From JBNKHH01 sp050290245 (GTDB lineage: Bacteria; Pseudomonadota; Alphaproteobacteria; Rhodobacterales; Rhodobacteraceae): a DNA stretch of 64,000 nucleotides. The notes beneath the pieces were generated by a model, which made no database searches, was not told the origin of the DNA, and saw nothing but the letters and a program-made list of their open reading frames with translations. Position 1 is the first letter of the stretch. Every line of letters starts with the position of its first letter. The stretch lies in contig JBNKHH010000083.1 in NCBI GenBank assembly GCA_050290245.1, forward strand, positions 10,290-74,289, given 5' to 3'. Positions 26,162 through 34,684 of this stretch are shown in pieces. The position numbers and the translations under genes are program-made.

Positions 26162-27430
26162 ATGTCCGACCGACTGAATCTGTCCGAGCTGAAATCGAAG
26201 TCTCCGAAAGAACTGCTGTCCATGGCAGAGGAGCTTGAGATTGAGAACGCTTCGACGATGCGCAAGGGCGAGATGATGTTCTCGATCCTGAAGGAGCGCG
26301 CTGACGAGGATTGGGTAATCGGTGGCGATGGTGTTTTGGAAGTATTGCAGGATGGATTCGGTTTCCTGCGGTCGCCCGAAGCAAACTATCTACCCGGTCC
26401 GGACGATATCTATCTGTCGCCGGAGATGATCCGCCAGTTTTCGCTTCGTACTGGGGATACGGTCGAAGGTGTTATCCGTGAACCAAATGACGACGAACGT
26501 TATTTTGCGATGACGAAAGTCGAAAAAATCAACTTTGAGGACCCCGAAAAGGCGAGACACAAAGTAAGCTTCGACAACCTGACTCCGCTTTACCCAGATG
26601 AGCGGCTCAAGATGGAAATCGAGGATCCCACCATCAAGGATCGTTCCGCAAGAATTATCGACCTCGTGGCACCCATTGGTAAAGGGCAGCGCTCGTTGAT
26701 TGTTGCCCCCCCAAGGACCGGCAAAACGGTTCTGCTTCAGAATATCGCCCATTCAATCGAGACGAACCATCCGGAGTGCTATCTGATCGTGTTGTTGATC
26801 GATGAGCGTCCTGAAGAGGTCACGGACATGCAGCGTTCGGTCAAAGGGGAGGTTGTTTCGTCGACATTCGATGAACCGGCAACACGGCACGTTGCAGTTT
26901 CCGACATGGTTATCGAAAAGGCAAAGCGTCTTGTTGAGCACAAACGGGATGTTGTCATCCTTTTGGATTCCATCACGCGCCTTGGCCGAGCCTTCAACAC
27001 GGTTGTGCCCTCGTCGGGCAAGGTTCTGACGGGTGGTGTTGACGCCAATGCCCTTCAGCGACCGAAGCGGTTTTTCGGTGCTGCCAGGAATATCGAAGAG
27101 GGTGGCTCTTTGACGATCATCGCAACAGCATTGATCGATACCGGTAGCCGGATGGATGAGGTGATCTTCGAAGAGTTCAAGGGCACTGGTAACAGCGAGA
27201 TCGTTCTTGATCGGAAGGTGGCAGATAAACGCGTCTATCCGGCAATGGATATCTTGAAGTCCGGAACCCGGAAAGAGGACCTGCTTGTTGACAAGAATGA
27301 CCTGCAGAAAATGTTCGTATTGCGTCGCATCCTTAATCCGATGGGGACCACGGATGCGATCGAGTTCCTGTTGTCGAAACTGAAGCAAACCAAGACGAAC
27401 TCTGATTTCTTCGACTCTATGAACGCTTGA
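26162..27430 (+). CDS. rho: Transcription termination factor Rho
   Basis: It is the hexameric RNA helicase that ends transcription at Rho-dependent sites. The 422 residues show the N-terminal Rho-N helices (Leu-Lys-Ser-Lys-Ser-Pro-Lys-Glu-Leu) and the RNA-binding cold-shock fold (Asp-Gly-Phe-Gly-Phe-Leu-Arg near 61-67). Walker A is Ala-Pro-Pro-Arg-Thr-Gly-Lys-Thr and the Q loop is Gly-Gly-Val-Asp-Ala-Asn-Ala-Leu. The ATG at 26162 follows AGAGG; an open frame extends upstream but has no family similarity. The 123-base leader is long, in keeping with Rho autoregulation. Confidence 0.97.
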   Translation: MSDRLNLSELKSKSPKELLSMAEELEIENASTMRKGEMMFSILKERADEDWVIGGDGVLEVLQDGFGFLRSPEANYLPGPDDIYLSPEMIRQFSLRTGDTVEGVIREPNDDERYFAMTKVEKINFEDPEKARHKVSFDNLTPLYPDERLKMEIEDPTIKDRSARIIDLVAPIGKGQRSLIVAPPRTGKTVLLQNIAHSIETNHPECYLIVLLIDERPEEVTDMQRSVKGEVVSSTFDEPATRHVAVSDMVIEKAKRLVEHKRDVVILLDSITRLGRAFNTVVPSSGKVLTGGVDANALQRPKRFFGAARNIEEGGSLTIIATALIDTGSRMDEVIFEEFKGTGNSEIVLDRKVADKRVYPAMDILKSGTRKEDLLVDKNDLQKMFVLRRILNPMGTTDAIEFLLSKLKQTKTNSDFFDSMNA

Positions 27431-27460
27431 TTTTCTGTTTAAAAACAGATTGTTAGTTCT

Positions 27461-28738
27461 ATGGAAACGATTTTCGCACTCGCGAGCGCCCGTGGAAAAT
27501 CGGGGGTAGCTGTCGTTCGGCTTTCCGGCAGTATGGTGATGGATTGCGTTCGATCAATCGCCCGAAGGATACCCGAGCCTAGAGTGGCGACCTATTGTCG
27601 TTTGGTGCACAGGGGCATCTTTCTGGATGAGGCCCTGGTCCTTTTTTTTCCTGGTCCGAACAGTTTTACGGGCGAGGATGTGGCCGAGTTTCATCTTCAC
27701 GGGTCAATTGCGACTGTGAATGCTGTCCTGGAGGCGTTGGCGGATTTTCCTGATGTTCGCCTGGCCGAACCAGGAGAGTTTACAAGAAGGGCGCTGGAAA
27801 ACGACAAGCTTGATCTGAGCCAGGTGGAAGGTTTGTCGGATTTGATCGAGTCGGAGACCGAAGCGCAACGGCGTCAGGCGCTTCGGGTGCTTTCCGGAGA
27901 GCTTGGCCGCCGCGCCAGTGCTTGGAGAGATGATCTGATCCGGGCGGCGGCCTTGCTTGCAGCGACGATCGATTTTGTCGATGAGGAGGTTCCCGTCGAT
28001 GTTACGCCAGAGGTGCTCGCGCTGGTTGAGGGCGTCTTGGGTGCGTTGGAGGCTGAAGTCGCAGGCGCAAAAGCGGCGGAGCGTATTCGCGAAGGTTTCG
28101 AAGTGGCGATTGTTGGCCCTCCCAACGTGGGGAAGTCTACATTATTGAATGCGCTGGCAGGTCGTGAAGCGGCTATTACTTCCGAGGTTGAAGGAACGAC
28201 ACGCGATGTCATCGAAGTGCGGATGGAAATCCGCGGTTTGCCTGTTACAGTGCTGGATACTGCCGGGATTCGCTCGACGGATGACAGGATTGAGTCTCTC
28301 GGCATTGAAAGGGCGCGTAGCCGGGCGGAAGATGCTGATTTACGGGTGATCCTTTCCGCGAACGAACATGACCGGCCCATAATTGATCCCAGGAAAGGTG
28401 ATTTTGTCTTGGTTTCGAAAGCCGATCTTGGAAATGGCGACATATCCGGACTGACAGGGTTCGGTGTAGAAGAGTTCATTGATAGGTTGGCTCAGGAACT
28501 TGAAAAGCGTGCTGCGGGAGCTGGCTTGGCTATCCGAGAGCGCCACAGATTGGCGATGCAGCGGGCCATTGGCGCTCTTAACCTAAGCCGTGAACAGTTG
28601 ACCAGCATCGAAGGTATGACGGAATTTGCGGCTGAGGAACTCAGAGTCGCAGTTGTAGCGCTGGATAGTCTTGTTGGCCGTGTTGATGTCGAGCACATAC
28701 TTGGTGAGATATTCTCACGGTTTTGTATTGGCAAATAG
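27461..28738 (+). CDS. mnmE: tRNA modification GTPase MnmE
   Basis: With MnmG it adds carboxymethylaminomethyl groups to U34 of tRNAs. The 425 residues start with the tetrahydrofolate-binding N-domain (Ile-Phe-Ala-Leu-Ala-Ser). The G domain has Gly-Pro-Pro-Asn-Val-Gly-Lys-Ser-Thr near 218-226, Glu-Gly-Thr-Thr-Arg-Asp and Asp-Thr-Ala-Gly, and the NKxD-type motif is Ser-Lys-Ala-Asp. The C-terminus is Phe-Cys-Ile-Gly-Lys, with the catalytic Cys. mnmG begins four bases after the stop. Confidence 0.96.
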   Translation: METIFALASARGKSGVAVVRLSGSMVMDCVRSIARRIPEPRVATYCRLVHRGIFLDEALVLFFPGPNSFTGEDVAEFHLHGSIATVNAVLEALADFPDVRLAEPGEFTRRALENDKLDLSQVEGLSDLIESETEAQRRQALRVLSGELGRRASAWRDDLIRAAALLAATIDFVDEEVPVDVTPEVLALVEGVLGALEAEVAGAKAAERIREGFEVAIVGPPNVGKSTLLNALAGREAAITSEVEGTTRDVIEVRMEIRGLPVTVLDTAGIRSTDDRIESLGIERARSRAEDADLRVILSANEHDRPIIDPRKGDFVLVSKADLGNGDISGLTGFGVEEFIDRLAQELEKRAAGAGLAIRERHRLAMQRAIGALNLSREQLTSIEGMTEFAAEELRVAVVALDSLVGRVDVEHILGEIFSRFCIGK

Positions 28739-28741
28739 AGG

Positions 28742-30619
28742 GTGGTGTTTCACGTGAAACATCGAAAGGTAGATGTCGTTGTGGTCGGTGGGGGCCATGC
28801 CGGATGCGAGGCCGCTTTCGCTGCCGCACGCCGAGGAGCTAGCGTCGTTCTCGTGACCCTGTCGCGTGATGGAATCGGGGTCATGTCGTGCAATCCAGCG
28901 ATCGGCGGCTTGGGGAAGGGACATCTTGTCAGGGAGATCGATGCGCTGGATGGCGTCATGGGTCGAGTGGCGGATGCGGCGGGAATTCAGTTTCGCTTAC
29001 TGAACCGCAAGAAAGGGCCAGCCGTCCAAGGGCCGCGCGCGCAGGCAGACCGATCAATCTATCGAGCGGAAATGCAGAAAGCCATTGATGCAGACAGTGG
29101 TATTTCGGTCGTAGAGGCGGAGGTTTGCGATCTCATTTGTCGCGGCGATACCGTTCATGGTGTGGTGCTGGCCGATGGAACTGAGATTGAGAGCGCGTCT
29201 ACCGTACTGACGACAGGCACATTTCTTCGAGGCGTCATTCACATTGGCGACAAATCTCAACCAGGTGGGCGAATGGGTGACAAGCCGTCTGTTCGCCTGG
29301 CAGACAGAATTGCCGATTTCGGTTTCAAGCTGGGTCGTTTGAAAACGGGCACTCCGCCGAGACTTCGTGCAGCAAGTATTGATTGGCAGGTCTTGGAAGA
29401 GCAGCCGGGCGATGACGATCCGGTATTCTTTTCGTTTCTTTCAAACCAAGTGCAGGCGCGGCAAGTGTCCTGCGGCATTACTCATACGAACCAAGAAACT
29501 CATGAAATCATTACGGAAAACCTCAGTCGATCCGCAATGTATGGCGGGCACATCGACGGGGTTGGGCCGCGATATTGCCCGTCGATAGAAGACAAGGTTG
29601 TCCGGTTCGCCGAGAAAACGTCCCACCAGATCTTCCTGGAGCCGGAGGGTCTCACCAGCGATCTCATTTACCCAAATGGAATCTCTACGTCGCTCCCCCT
29701 GGAGGTTCAAGAAGCCTATGTGCGCTCGATCCGGGGTCTGGAATCAGCTGAAATCGCCCAGCCTGGCTACGCGATTGAATATGATTACGTCGATCCGCGC
29801 GCCTTGGATGCCGGTCTTGAATCTCACGATGTGAACGGGCTGTTTCTGGCGGGTCAGATCAATGGAACAACAGGTTATGAAGAGGCAGCGGCACAAGGGC
29901 TAGTGGCAGGACTGAACGCAGCCGCGCGGGCTCTCGGCCTTGAACGTGCCCGGTTTGGGCGGGACACGTCGTACATCGGTGTTATGATTGATGACCTAAC
30001 GACCAAGGGCGTTAGCGAGCCCTATCGGATGTTTACGTCTCGAGCGGAGTACCGGCTTTCCTTGCGCGCCGACAATGCTGACCAACGTCTGACCCCACTT
30101 GGTTTCGAATGGGGTGTAGTCGGAGCAGTCAGAAAAAACAATTTCGATGAAAAGATGGAAAGGCTTGCTGCCGGTAGAACGCAACTGAGCGCCGCCATGA
30201 TTCCGGCGAGAGAAGCAGCAAGCGCAGGAGTTCGCGTTTCACCGGACGGGCAGGCGCGCTCTGCGTACTCGCTATTGTCGTTCTCCGATGTGGAATTCGA
30301 GACGCTCGTTGCGCTTCGCAGCGAGCTGGGCGCTATCTCGAAAGATGACCGCACTCAACTCAAGTCGGACGCGCTCTATGAGCATTATATCAAACGACAG
30401 GCGCGCGATGTCGAAGTCTTGCGAAAGGATGAGGCGATCGAAATTCCGTCTGACTTCGACTATGGGCAGATAGACGGTTTATCAAACGAACTCAGACAGA
30501 AGTTGGAGTTTGTGAGGCCGAGCTCAATTGGGCAGGCTGGGCGCCTGGAGGGTATGACGCCGGCAGCACTTACACTGCTTTTGGCAAAGATACGCCTGAA
30601 AGAACGTCGGAAGGCATGA
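28742..30619 (+). CDS. mnmG: tRNA uridine-5-carboxymethylaminomethyl enzyme MnmG (GidA)
   Basis: It is the FAD-dependent partner of MnmE in U34 modification. The 625 residues begin at GTG. The dinucleotide loop Gly-Gly-Gly-His-Ala-Gly-Cys-Glu-Ala lies near 16-24, Asn-Pro-Ala-Ile-Gly-Gly-Leu-Gly-Lys-Gly-His near 51-61, and Gly-Gln-Ile-Asn-Gly-Thr-Thr-Gly-Tyr-Glu-Glu near 372-382. A perfect parS site is embedded in codons 2-7 and encodes Phe-His-Val-Lys-His. Coupled by overlap to rsmG (ATGA). Confidence 0.97.
   Translation: MVFHVKHRKVDVVVVGGGHAGCEAAFAAARRGASVVLVTLSRDGIGVMSCNPAIGGLGKGHLVREIDALDGVMGRVADAAGIQFRLLNRKKGPAVQGPRAQADRSIYRAEMQKAIDADSGISVVEAEVCDLICRGDTVHGVVLADGTEIESASTVLTTGTFLRGVIHIGDKSQPGGRMGDKPSVRLADRIADFGFKLGRLKTGTPPRLRAASIDWQVLEEQPGDDDPVFFSFLSNQVQARQVSCGITHTNQETHEIITENLSRSAMYGGHIDGVGPRYCPSIEDKVVRFAEKTSHQIFLEPEGLTSDLIYPNGISTSLPLEVQEAYVRSIRGLESAEIAQPGYAIEYDYVDPRALDAGLESHDVNGLFLAGQINGTTGYEEAAAQGLVAGLNAAARALGLERARFGRDTSYIGVMIDDLTTKGVSEPYRMFTSRAEYRLSLRADNADQRLTPLGFEWGVVGAVRKNNFDEKMERLAAGRTQLSAAMIPAREAASAGVRVSPDGQARSAYSLLSFSDVEFETLVALRSELGAISKDDRTQLKSDALYEHYIKRQARDVEVLRKDEAIEIPSDFDYGQIDGLSNELRQKLEFVRPSSIGQAGRLEGMTPAALTLLLAKIRLKERRKA
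28746..28761. promoter_or_regulatory. parS: parS centromere site 1 (inside mnmG)
   Basis: TGTTTCACGTGAAACA is a perfect 16-bp palindrome identical to the consensus ParB-binding site. It begins at the second base of codon 2 of mnmG and lies about 3.2 kb right of the origin candidate. Confidence 0.95.
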
Positions 30620-31239
30620 AATCGGACAAGGAAGACTTTCTGCAACGGTTCAATGTTTCACGTGAAACACTGGAGCGGCTTGAGCTGTACGAGCAGCATT
30701 TGCTCCGCTGGAACAAGAAGATCAACCTGATTTCACCTGTAACGGTTCCTCGCTTCTGGTCGAGACACCTGTCGGACTCCGCGCAGGTTCTGAAAATAGC
30801 GCCCCAGGACTTCCAGCACTGGGCAGATTTGGGCAGTGGCGGCGGGTTTCCGGGTGTCGTTATTGGCATTATGCGGAAGAACAAAGAGAAAAGCCGGGTA
30901 ACGCTTGTGGAGTCAGACCAAAGAAAGGCCGCGTTCCTTCGCACGGTCGCTCGAGAATGCGAAATCGAACTGACGGTGGATTCCAGACGAATAGAAGAGC
31001 TTCCACCGCTGGATGCCGATGTTATTTCTGCCAGGGCGCTCGCACCGCTCGAAACCCTGCTGTCTTATGCAGAACGGCACATGTCGCCCGAAGGCTGCGC
31101 CATTTTTCTTAAGGGCAAGAAAGCACAACATGAGGTTCGTGCAGCGCTTGAAACTTGGCGATTTCGCTGCGAGAAGCATAAGAGCATCACAGATTCAGAC
31201 GGTGTACTGTTGAAAATCGGAGATATCGAACGTGTCTGA
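30616..31239 (+). CDS. rsmG: 16S rRNA G527 N7-methyltransferase RsmG (GidB)
   Basis: It methylates G527 of 16S rRNA; loss gives low-level streptomycin resistance in other bacteria. The 207 residues include Asn-Val-Ser-Arg-Glu-Thr-Leu near 14-20, the Asn-Lys-Lys-Ile-Asn-Leu-Ile motif, and the SAM loop Asp-Leu-Gly-Ser-Gly-Gly-Gly-Phe-Pro-Gly. A perfect parS site overlaps the codons for Val-Ser-Arg-Glu-Thr. It overlaps mnmG by four bases and parA by eight. Confidence 0.95.
   Translation: MKSDKEDFLQRFNVSRETLERLELYEQHLLRWNKKINLISPVTVPRFWSRHLSDSAQVLKIAPQDFQHWADLGSGGGFPGVVIGIMRKNKEKSRVTLVESDQRKAAFLRTVARECEIELTVDSRRIEELPPLDADVISARALAPLETLLSYAERHMSPEGCAIFLKGKKAQHEVRAALETWRFRCEKHKSITDSDGVLLKIGDIERV
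30654..30669. promoter_or_regulatory. parS: parS centromere site 2 (inside rsmG)
   Basis: A second perfect TGTTTCACGTGAAACA lies 1.9 kb from the first, near the start of rsmG. Two sites beside parA and parB make a complete ParABS chromosome-segregation locus. Confidence 0.95.
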
Positions 31240-32041
31240 TCCGACGCGGCCGCCCTTGCCACGTATTATTTCGATTGCAAATCAAAAAGGTGGTGTCGGA
31301 AAGACTACTACTACCATCAACTTAGGGGCAGCTTTGGCTGAAGAGGGCTACAATGTCCTTCTGGTTGATCTTGATCCCCAGGGAAACGCTTCCACGGGCC
31401 TCGGCGTCGATCCCGAGGACAGGGAGTATACAACCTATGACCTGATCCTGGACGAAGGAAGTCTGGCCAATGTGATCAGGCCGACTTCCATTGAGGGCTT
31501 GCTGATCGCTCCGTCGACGACCGACCTGAGCTCAGCCGACATTGAAATGATGTCGATTGAAAAACGGAGCTTCCTTCTGCACGATGCGCTTCGCCAGAAC
31601 GAAATCGACGCCTACGATCTGGATTTCATATTGATCGACTGTCCGCCGTCTCTCAGTCTTTTGACCATAAATGCGATGGTCGCCTCCGACTCAGTGTTGA
31701 TACCCCTCCAAAGCGAATTCTTTGCTCTCGAGGGCCTTTCGCAGCTGATGCTCACAATCCGGCAGGTTCGTCAGAACGCTAATCCCAACCTGAGGATAGA
31801 GGGCGTCTTGCTGACGATGTACGATGGACGAAACAACCTGAGCCAGCAGGTAGAAAACGATGCGCGCAAGACTTTGGGCGAACTGGTCTATAAGACGGTT
31901 GTTCCGAGAAACGTACGTGTTTCCGAGGCGCCATCCTTTGCCCTGCCTGTCATTTCTTATGACTCCGGATCAAAAGGTGCGCTTGCCTATCGCGCTCTTG
32001 CACAAGAATTGGTAGACAAAGTAAACTCAACTACGACATAG
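31232..32041 (+). CDS. parA: Chromosome partitioning ATPase ParA
   Basis: It is a Walker-type ATPase that binds DNA non-specifically and moves ParB-parS complexes apart. The 269 residues carry the deviant Walker A Lys-Gly-Gly-Val-Gly-Lys-Thr-Thr-Thr near 20-28, Asp-Leu-Asp-Pro-Gln-Gly-Asn and Ile-Asp-Cys-Pro-Pro-Ser. It starts inside the end of rsmG, at an eight-base overlap, and parB follows after nine bases. Confidence 0.96.
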   Translation: MSDPTRPPLPRIISIANQKGGVGKTTTTINLGAALAEEGYNVLLVDLDPQGNASTGLGVDPEDREYTTYDLILDEGSLANVIRPTSIEGLLIAPSTTDLSSADIEMMSIEKRSFLLHDALRQNEIDAYDLDFILIDCPPSLSLLTINAMVASDSVLIPLQSEFFALEGLSQLMLTIRQVRQNANPNLRIEGVLLTMYDGRNNLSQQVENDARKTLGELVYKTVVPRNVRVSEAPSFALPVISYDSGSKGALAYRALAQELVDKVNSTTT

Positions 32042-32050
32042 GGTGGTTTG

Positions 32051-32956
32051 ATGGCACAGGCGAAATCAGAGCGGCGCGGCCTTGGTCGAGGTCTTTCGGC
32101 CCTCATGGCAGACATAGATGACACGTCGACCCAGGCAACGCCGACGCCGCGAAAAGCCGAAACGACGATCGACATCGGATTGATTGCACCCAATCCGGAC
32201 CAACCTCGCCGCACATTCACTGAAAGCGCATTGGAGGAGCTGACGGAGTCCATTCGTGCGAAGGGAATCATCCAGCCGCTGATCCTGCGCAGGAACCCAC
32301 GCGATCCGGCGGGCTTTGAAATTGTTGCCGGCGAACGTCGCTGGAGGGCCGCTCAGAGAGCTCAGCTGCATCAGGTTCCGGCGATCGTACGGGATCTGGA
32401 TGATACCGAGGTGATGGAATTCGCCATTATCGAAAACATTCAGCGTGCCGACCTGAACGCTGTCGAGGAGGCCGCGGGTTATCGACAGCTCATGGAGCGG
32501 TTCGGGCATACCCAGGAAAAAATCGCGGAGGCCCTGGGAAAAAGCAGAAGTCACATCGCGAACTTGCTGAGGCTTCTAACGCTTCCCGAGGAAGTCATGG
32601 ACATGGTCCGGTCCGGTGAGCTTTCCGCCGGTCATGCCCGTGCGCTTGTAACAGCAGACGATGCGCTGGAATTGGCGAAAAAGATCGCGCGCGATGGCCT
32701 GTCGGTAAGGCAGACCGAAAAGCTCCTGAGGAGCGATCGCCAGAAAAGCAAGGCACCAAAAAAGGTTGAGCCGGTCAAGGACGCCGACACGCGGCATCTG
32801 GAGAATGATCTGACCGCGGCACTTGGAATGAAGGTCTCGATCAATCATGAAGTCGGCGGCGAAAAAGGCAGCCTGACGATTGCCTACTCGGACCTGTCTC
32901 AGCTGGATGAGGTGTGCCGGCGGCTGTCCGTCACCACTGATGCAGGAACGGTCTAG
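32051..32956 (+). CDS. parB: Chromosome partitioning protein ParB
   Basis: It is the CTPase clamp that loads on parS and spreads. The 301 residues show the CTP-binding boxes Gly-Glu-Arg-Arg-Trp-Arg-Ala-Ala and Glu-Asn-Ile-Gln-Arg, then a helix-turn-helix (Gly-Lys-Ser-Arg-Ser-His-Ile-Ala-Asn-Leu-Leu-Arg-Leu) and a C-terminal dimer domain. I chose ATG 32051; a TTG at 32048 is one codon earlier. Its TAG stop shares the bases CTAG with the convergent hemW stop. Confidence 0.95.
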   Translation: MAQAKSERRGLGRGLSALMADIDDTSTQATPTPRKAETTIDIGLIAPNPDQPRRTFTESALEELTESIRAKGIIQPLILRRNPRDPAGFEIVAGERRWRAAQRAQLHQVPAIVRDLDDTEVMEFAIIENIQRADLNAVEEAAGYRQLMERFGHTQEKIAEALGKSRSHIANLLRLLTLPEEVMDMVRSGELSAGHARALVTADDALELAKKIARDGLSVRQTEKLLRSDRQKSKAPKKVEPVKDADTRHLENDLTAALGMKVSINHEVGGEKGSLTIAYSDLSQLDEVCRRLSVTTDAGTV

Positions 32957-34080
32957 ACAAGCAAGTGGCGCAATATTGCGTTCAAAATCGGTCTGCCCGA
33001 GTGGGTAGCGCGAACTCGATCTTCATGAAGCTCCAGAACGCCGTATCCAACTAACTCATTGATTTTATTTATATCTTCGAAATCTTTAACGGGTATTCCG
33101 CCCGACAACCGAAGACCCATCATGATCAGTTCATTGTAGATTTCTTCTTGGGTGAGCACCGTGCGCTTGGTTTCACCAGTGCCTGACGTCTCAACGCTGA
33201 TCAACCATTGATCAGGCTGGAGGTAAGTTTCGGTAGATACTCGCCGGCCGTCTTCCGTTATTCGCCCATGAGCGCCCGGACCAATGCCAACCCAATCGCC
33301 GGACTGCCAATAGATCAGGTTGTGACGTGACTCGCCGCCAGCCTTGGCATGATTCGAAATCTCATAGGCATCGAATCCATACTTTGATGTCATTTCCTGA
33401 GTCACCGAGTACATATCGGCTCCAAGATCGTTGTCCGGCAAACCGGCAAGGCCCCCACGGGCTTGCCTGGCTCCGAATGCCGTGTCTGGCTCGATCGTAA
33501 GCTGGTAGAGGGACAAATGATCCTGCGCCAAATCCAACGCTTCGCCAAGTTCGATCCGCCAATCTTGGAGTGATTGATGTTGCCGGGCATAGATCAGATC
33601 AAATGATGTACGGGCGAATGTCGCCTGGGCGATCTTGATCGCGCGTTTTGCCTGGTCCACTGAATGCAGACGACCGAGAGCGCGCAAGCTGTGGTCACGC
33701 AAAGATTGAACACCGATTGAAACTCGGTTCACGCCCGCCTGTGCATAATCGGCAAACCGATCCGCCTCGACCGACGACGGGTTGGCCTCCAAGGTGATTT
33801 CCATGTCGTTCGAAGGCGCCCAGGCCGAGCAAGCAGCGTTGATAATCGCCGCGACCGTATCCGCGGCCATTAGGCTAGGGGTGCCGCCACCAAAGTAAAT
33901 CGAGTTCAGGACACGGGCGCCGGTGGCCTCTCTGTTTCGTCGAATTTCAGAGAGGAAAGCCGTCTCCCAGCGAGCTTGATCTACGGATGCCGCCACATGA
34001 CTATTGAAATCGCAGTAGGGACATTTGGCCTGGCAAAACGGCCAGTGAACATACAGGCCAAAGCCTGTATTTCTAAGCAT
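32953..34080 (-). CDS. hemW: Radical SAM haem chaperone HemW
   Basis: A radical SAM protein formerly annotated as oxygen-independent coproporphyrinogen oxidase; HemW is known as a haem chaperone. The 375 residues start Tyr-Val-His-Trp-Pro-Phe-Cys and have the cluster motif Cys-Gln-Ala-Lys-Cys-Pro-Tyr-Cys at 17-24. Phe-Gly-Gly-Gly-Thr-Pro-Ser follows. The N-terminal extra cysteine that true HemN enzymes use is not evident. It overlaps the end of rdgB by eight bases and belongs to the rph-rdgB-hemW unit. Confidence 0.9.
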   Translation of the reverse strand: MLRNTGFGLYVHWPFCQAKCPYCDFNSHVAASVDQARWETAFLSEIRRNREATGARVLNSIYFGGGTPSLMAADTVAAIINAACSAWAPSNDMEITLEANPSSVEADRFADYAQAGVNRVSIGVQSLRDHSLRALGRLHSVDQAKRAIKIAQATFARTSFDLIYARQHQSLQDWRIELGEALDLAQDHLSLYQLTIEPDTAFGARQARGGLAGLPDNDLGADMYSVTQEMTSKYGFDAYEISNHAKAGGESRHNLIYWQSGDWVGIGPGAHGRITEDGRRVSTETYLQPDQWLISVETSGTGETKRTVLTQEEIYNELIMMGLRLSGGIPVKDFEDINKINELVGYGVLELHEDRVRATHSGRPILNAILRHLLV

Positions 34081-34684
34081 TGCCGAAAGCCGTCCGAAGT
34101 TTCAAAAAAGCGTTTGCTCGGTGGCTGATCTTGTTTTTGATCACAGGCTCCATCTCACCAAAGGTCTGATCAAAACCCTCTGGCTGGAAGATCGGATCAT
34201 AGCCGTGGCCCAGATGACCTCGCATCGGCCAGACCACCTGTCCTTCCATTTTGCCCTCAAAAACTTCGTCATGGCCATCCGGCCAAGCCAACACAAACGT
34301 ACAACAGAAACGCGCTTTCCAAGGCGGAGCAACACCCTTGGACTCGATAGCTTCTCTTGTGCGATTCATGGCAACTACAAAGTCTCGACCGGTTGGGGTC
34401 TCTGCCCAATCAGCGGTGTAAACACCGGGCGCGCCACCAAGAGCGTCGATCTCAATACCAGAGTCGTCGGAGAGAGCAGGCAGGCCCGTGGCCTGAGATG
34501 CAGCATGCGCTTTGATGCGAGCATTCTCGACGAAGGTTGTTCCCGTCTCATCGGGTTCGGGAAGGCCTTTCTCCGCAGCACCGACAACGGATATCGAGAA
34601 GGGCTCAAGCATCATGCCGATCTCGGAAAGCTTGCCAGCGTTATGCGTGGCAACAAGAAGGGTACTGCCGTCGAACCTTCTCAT
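34073..34684 (-). CDS. rdgB: dITP/XTP pyrophosphatase RdgB
   Basis: It removes inosine and xanthosine triphosphates from the nucleotide pool. The 203 residues open with the family motif Val-Ala-Thr-His-Asn-Ala-Gly-Lys at 11-18. It also has Ser-Asp-Asp-Ser-Gly-Ile near 70-75 and Gly-Tyr-Asp-Pro-Ile-Phe and Ser-His-Arg-Ala near the end. Its start overlaps the rph stop by a single base. Confidence 0.95.
   Translation of the reverse strand: MRRFDGSTLLVATHNAGKLSEIGMMLEPFSISVVGAAEKGLPEPDETGTTFVENARIKAHAASQATGLPALSDDSGIEIDALGGAPGVYTADWAETPTGRDFVVAMNRTREAIESKGVAPPWKARFCCTFVLAWPDGHDEVFEGKMEGQVVWPMRGHLGHGYDPIFQPEGFDQTFGEMEPVIKNKISHRANAFLKLRTAFGNA

Noticed and set aside
27435..27448. CTGTTT-AA-AAACAG hairpin between rho and mnmE
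   Set aside because: The loop is only two bases and no T-run follows, so a terminator is unlikely; rho and mnmE are probably co-transcribed in part.
33197..33215. Inverted repeat CTGATCAA-CCA-TTGATCAG resembling a regulator site
   Set aside because: It is in the middle of the hemW coding sequence and has the wrong spacing for FNR; most likely chance codon sequence.
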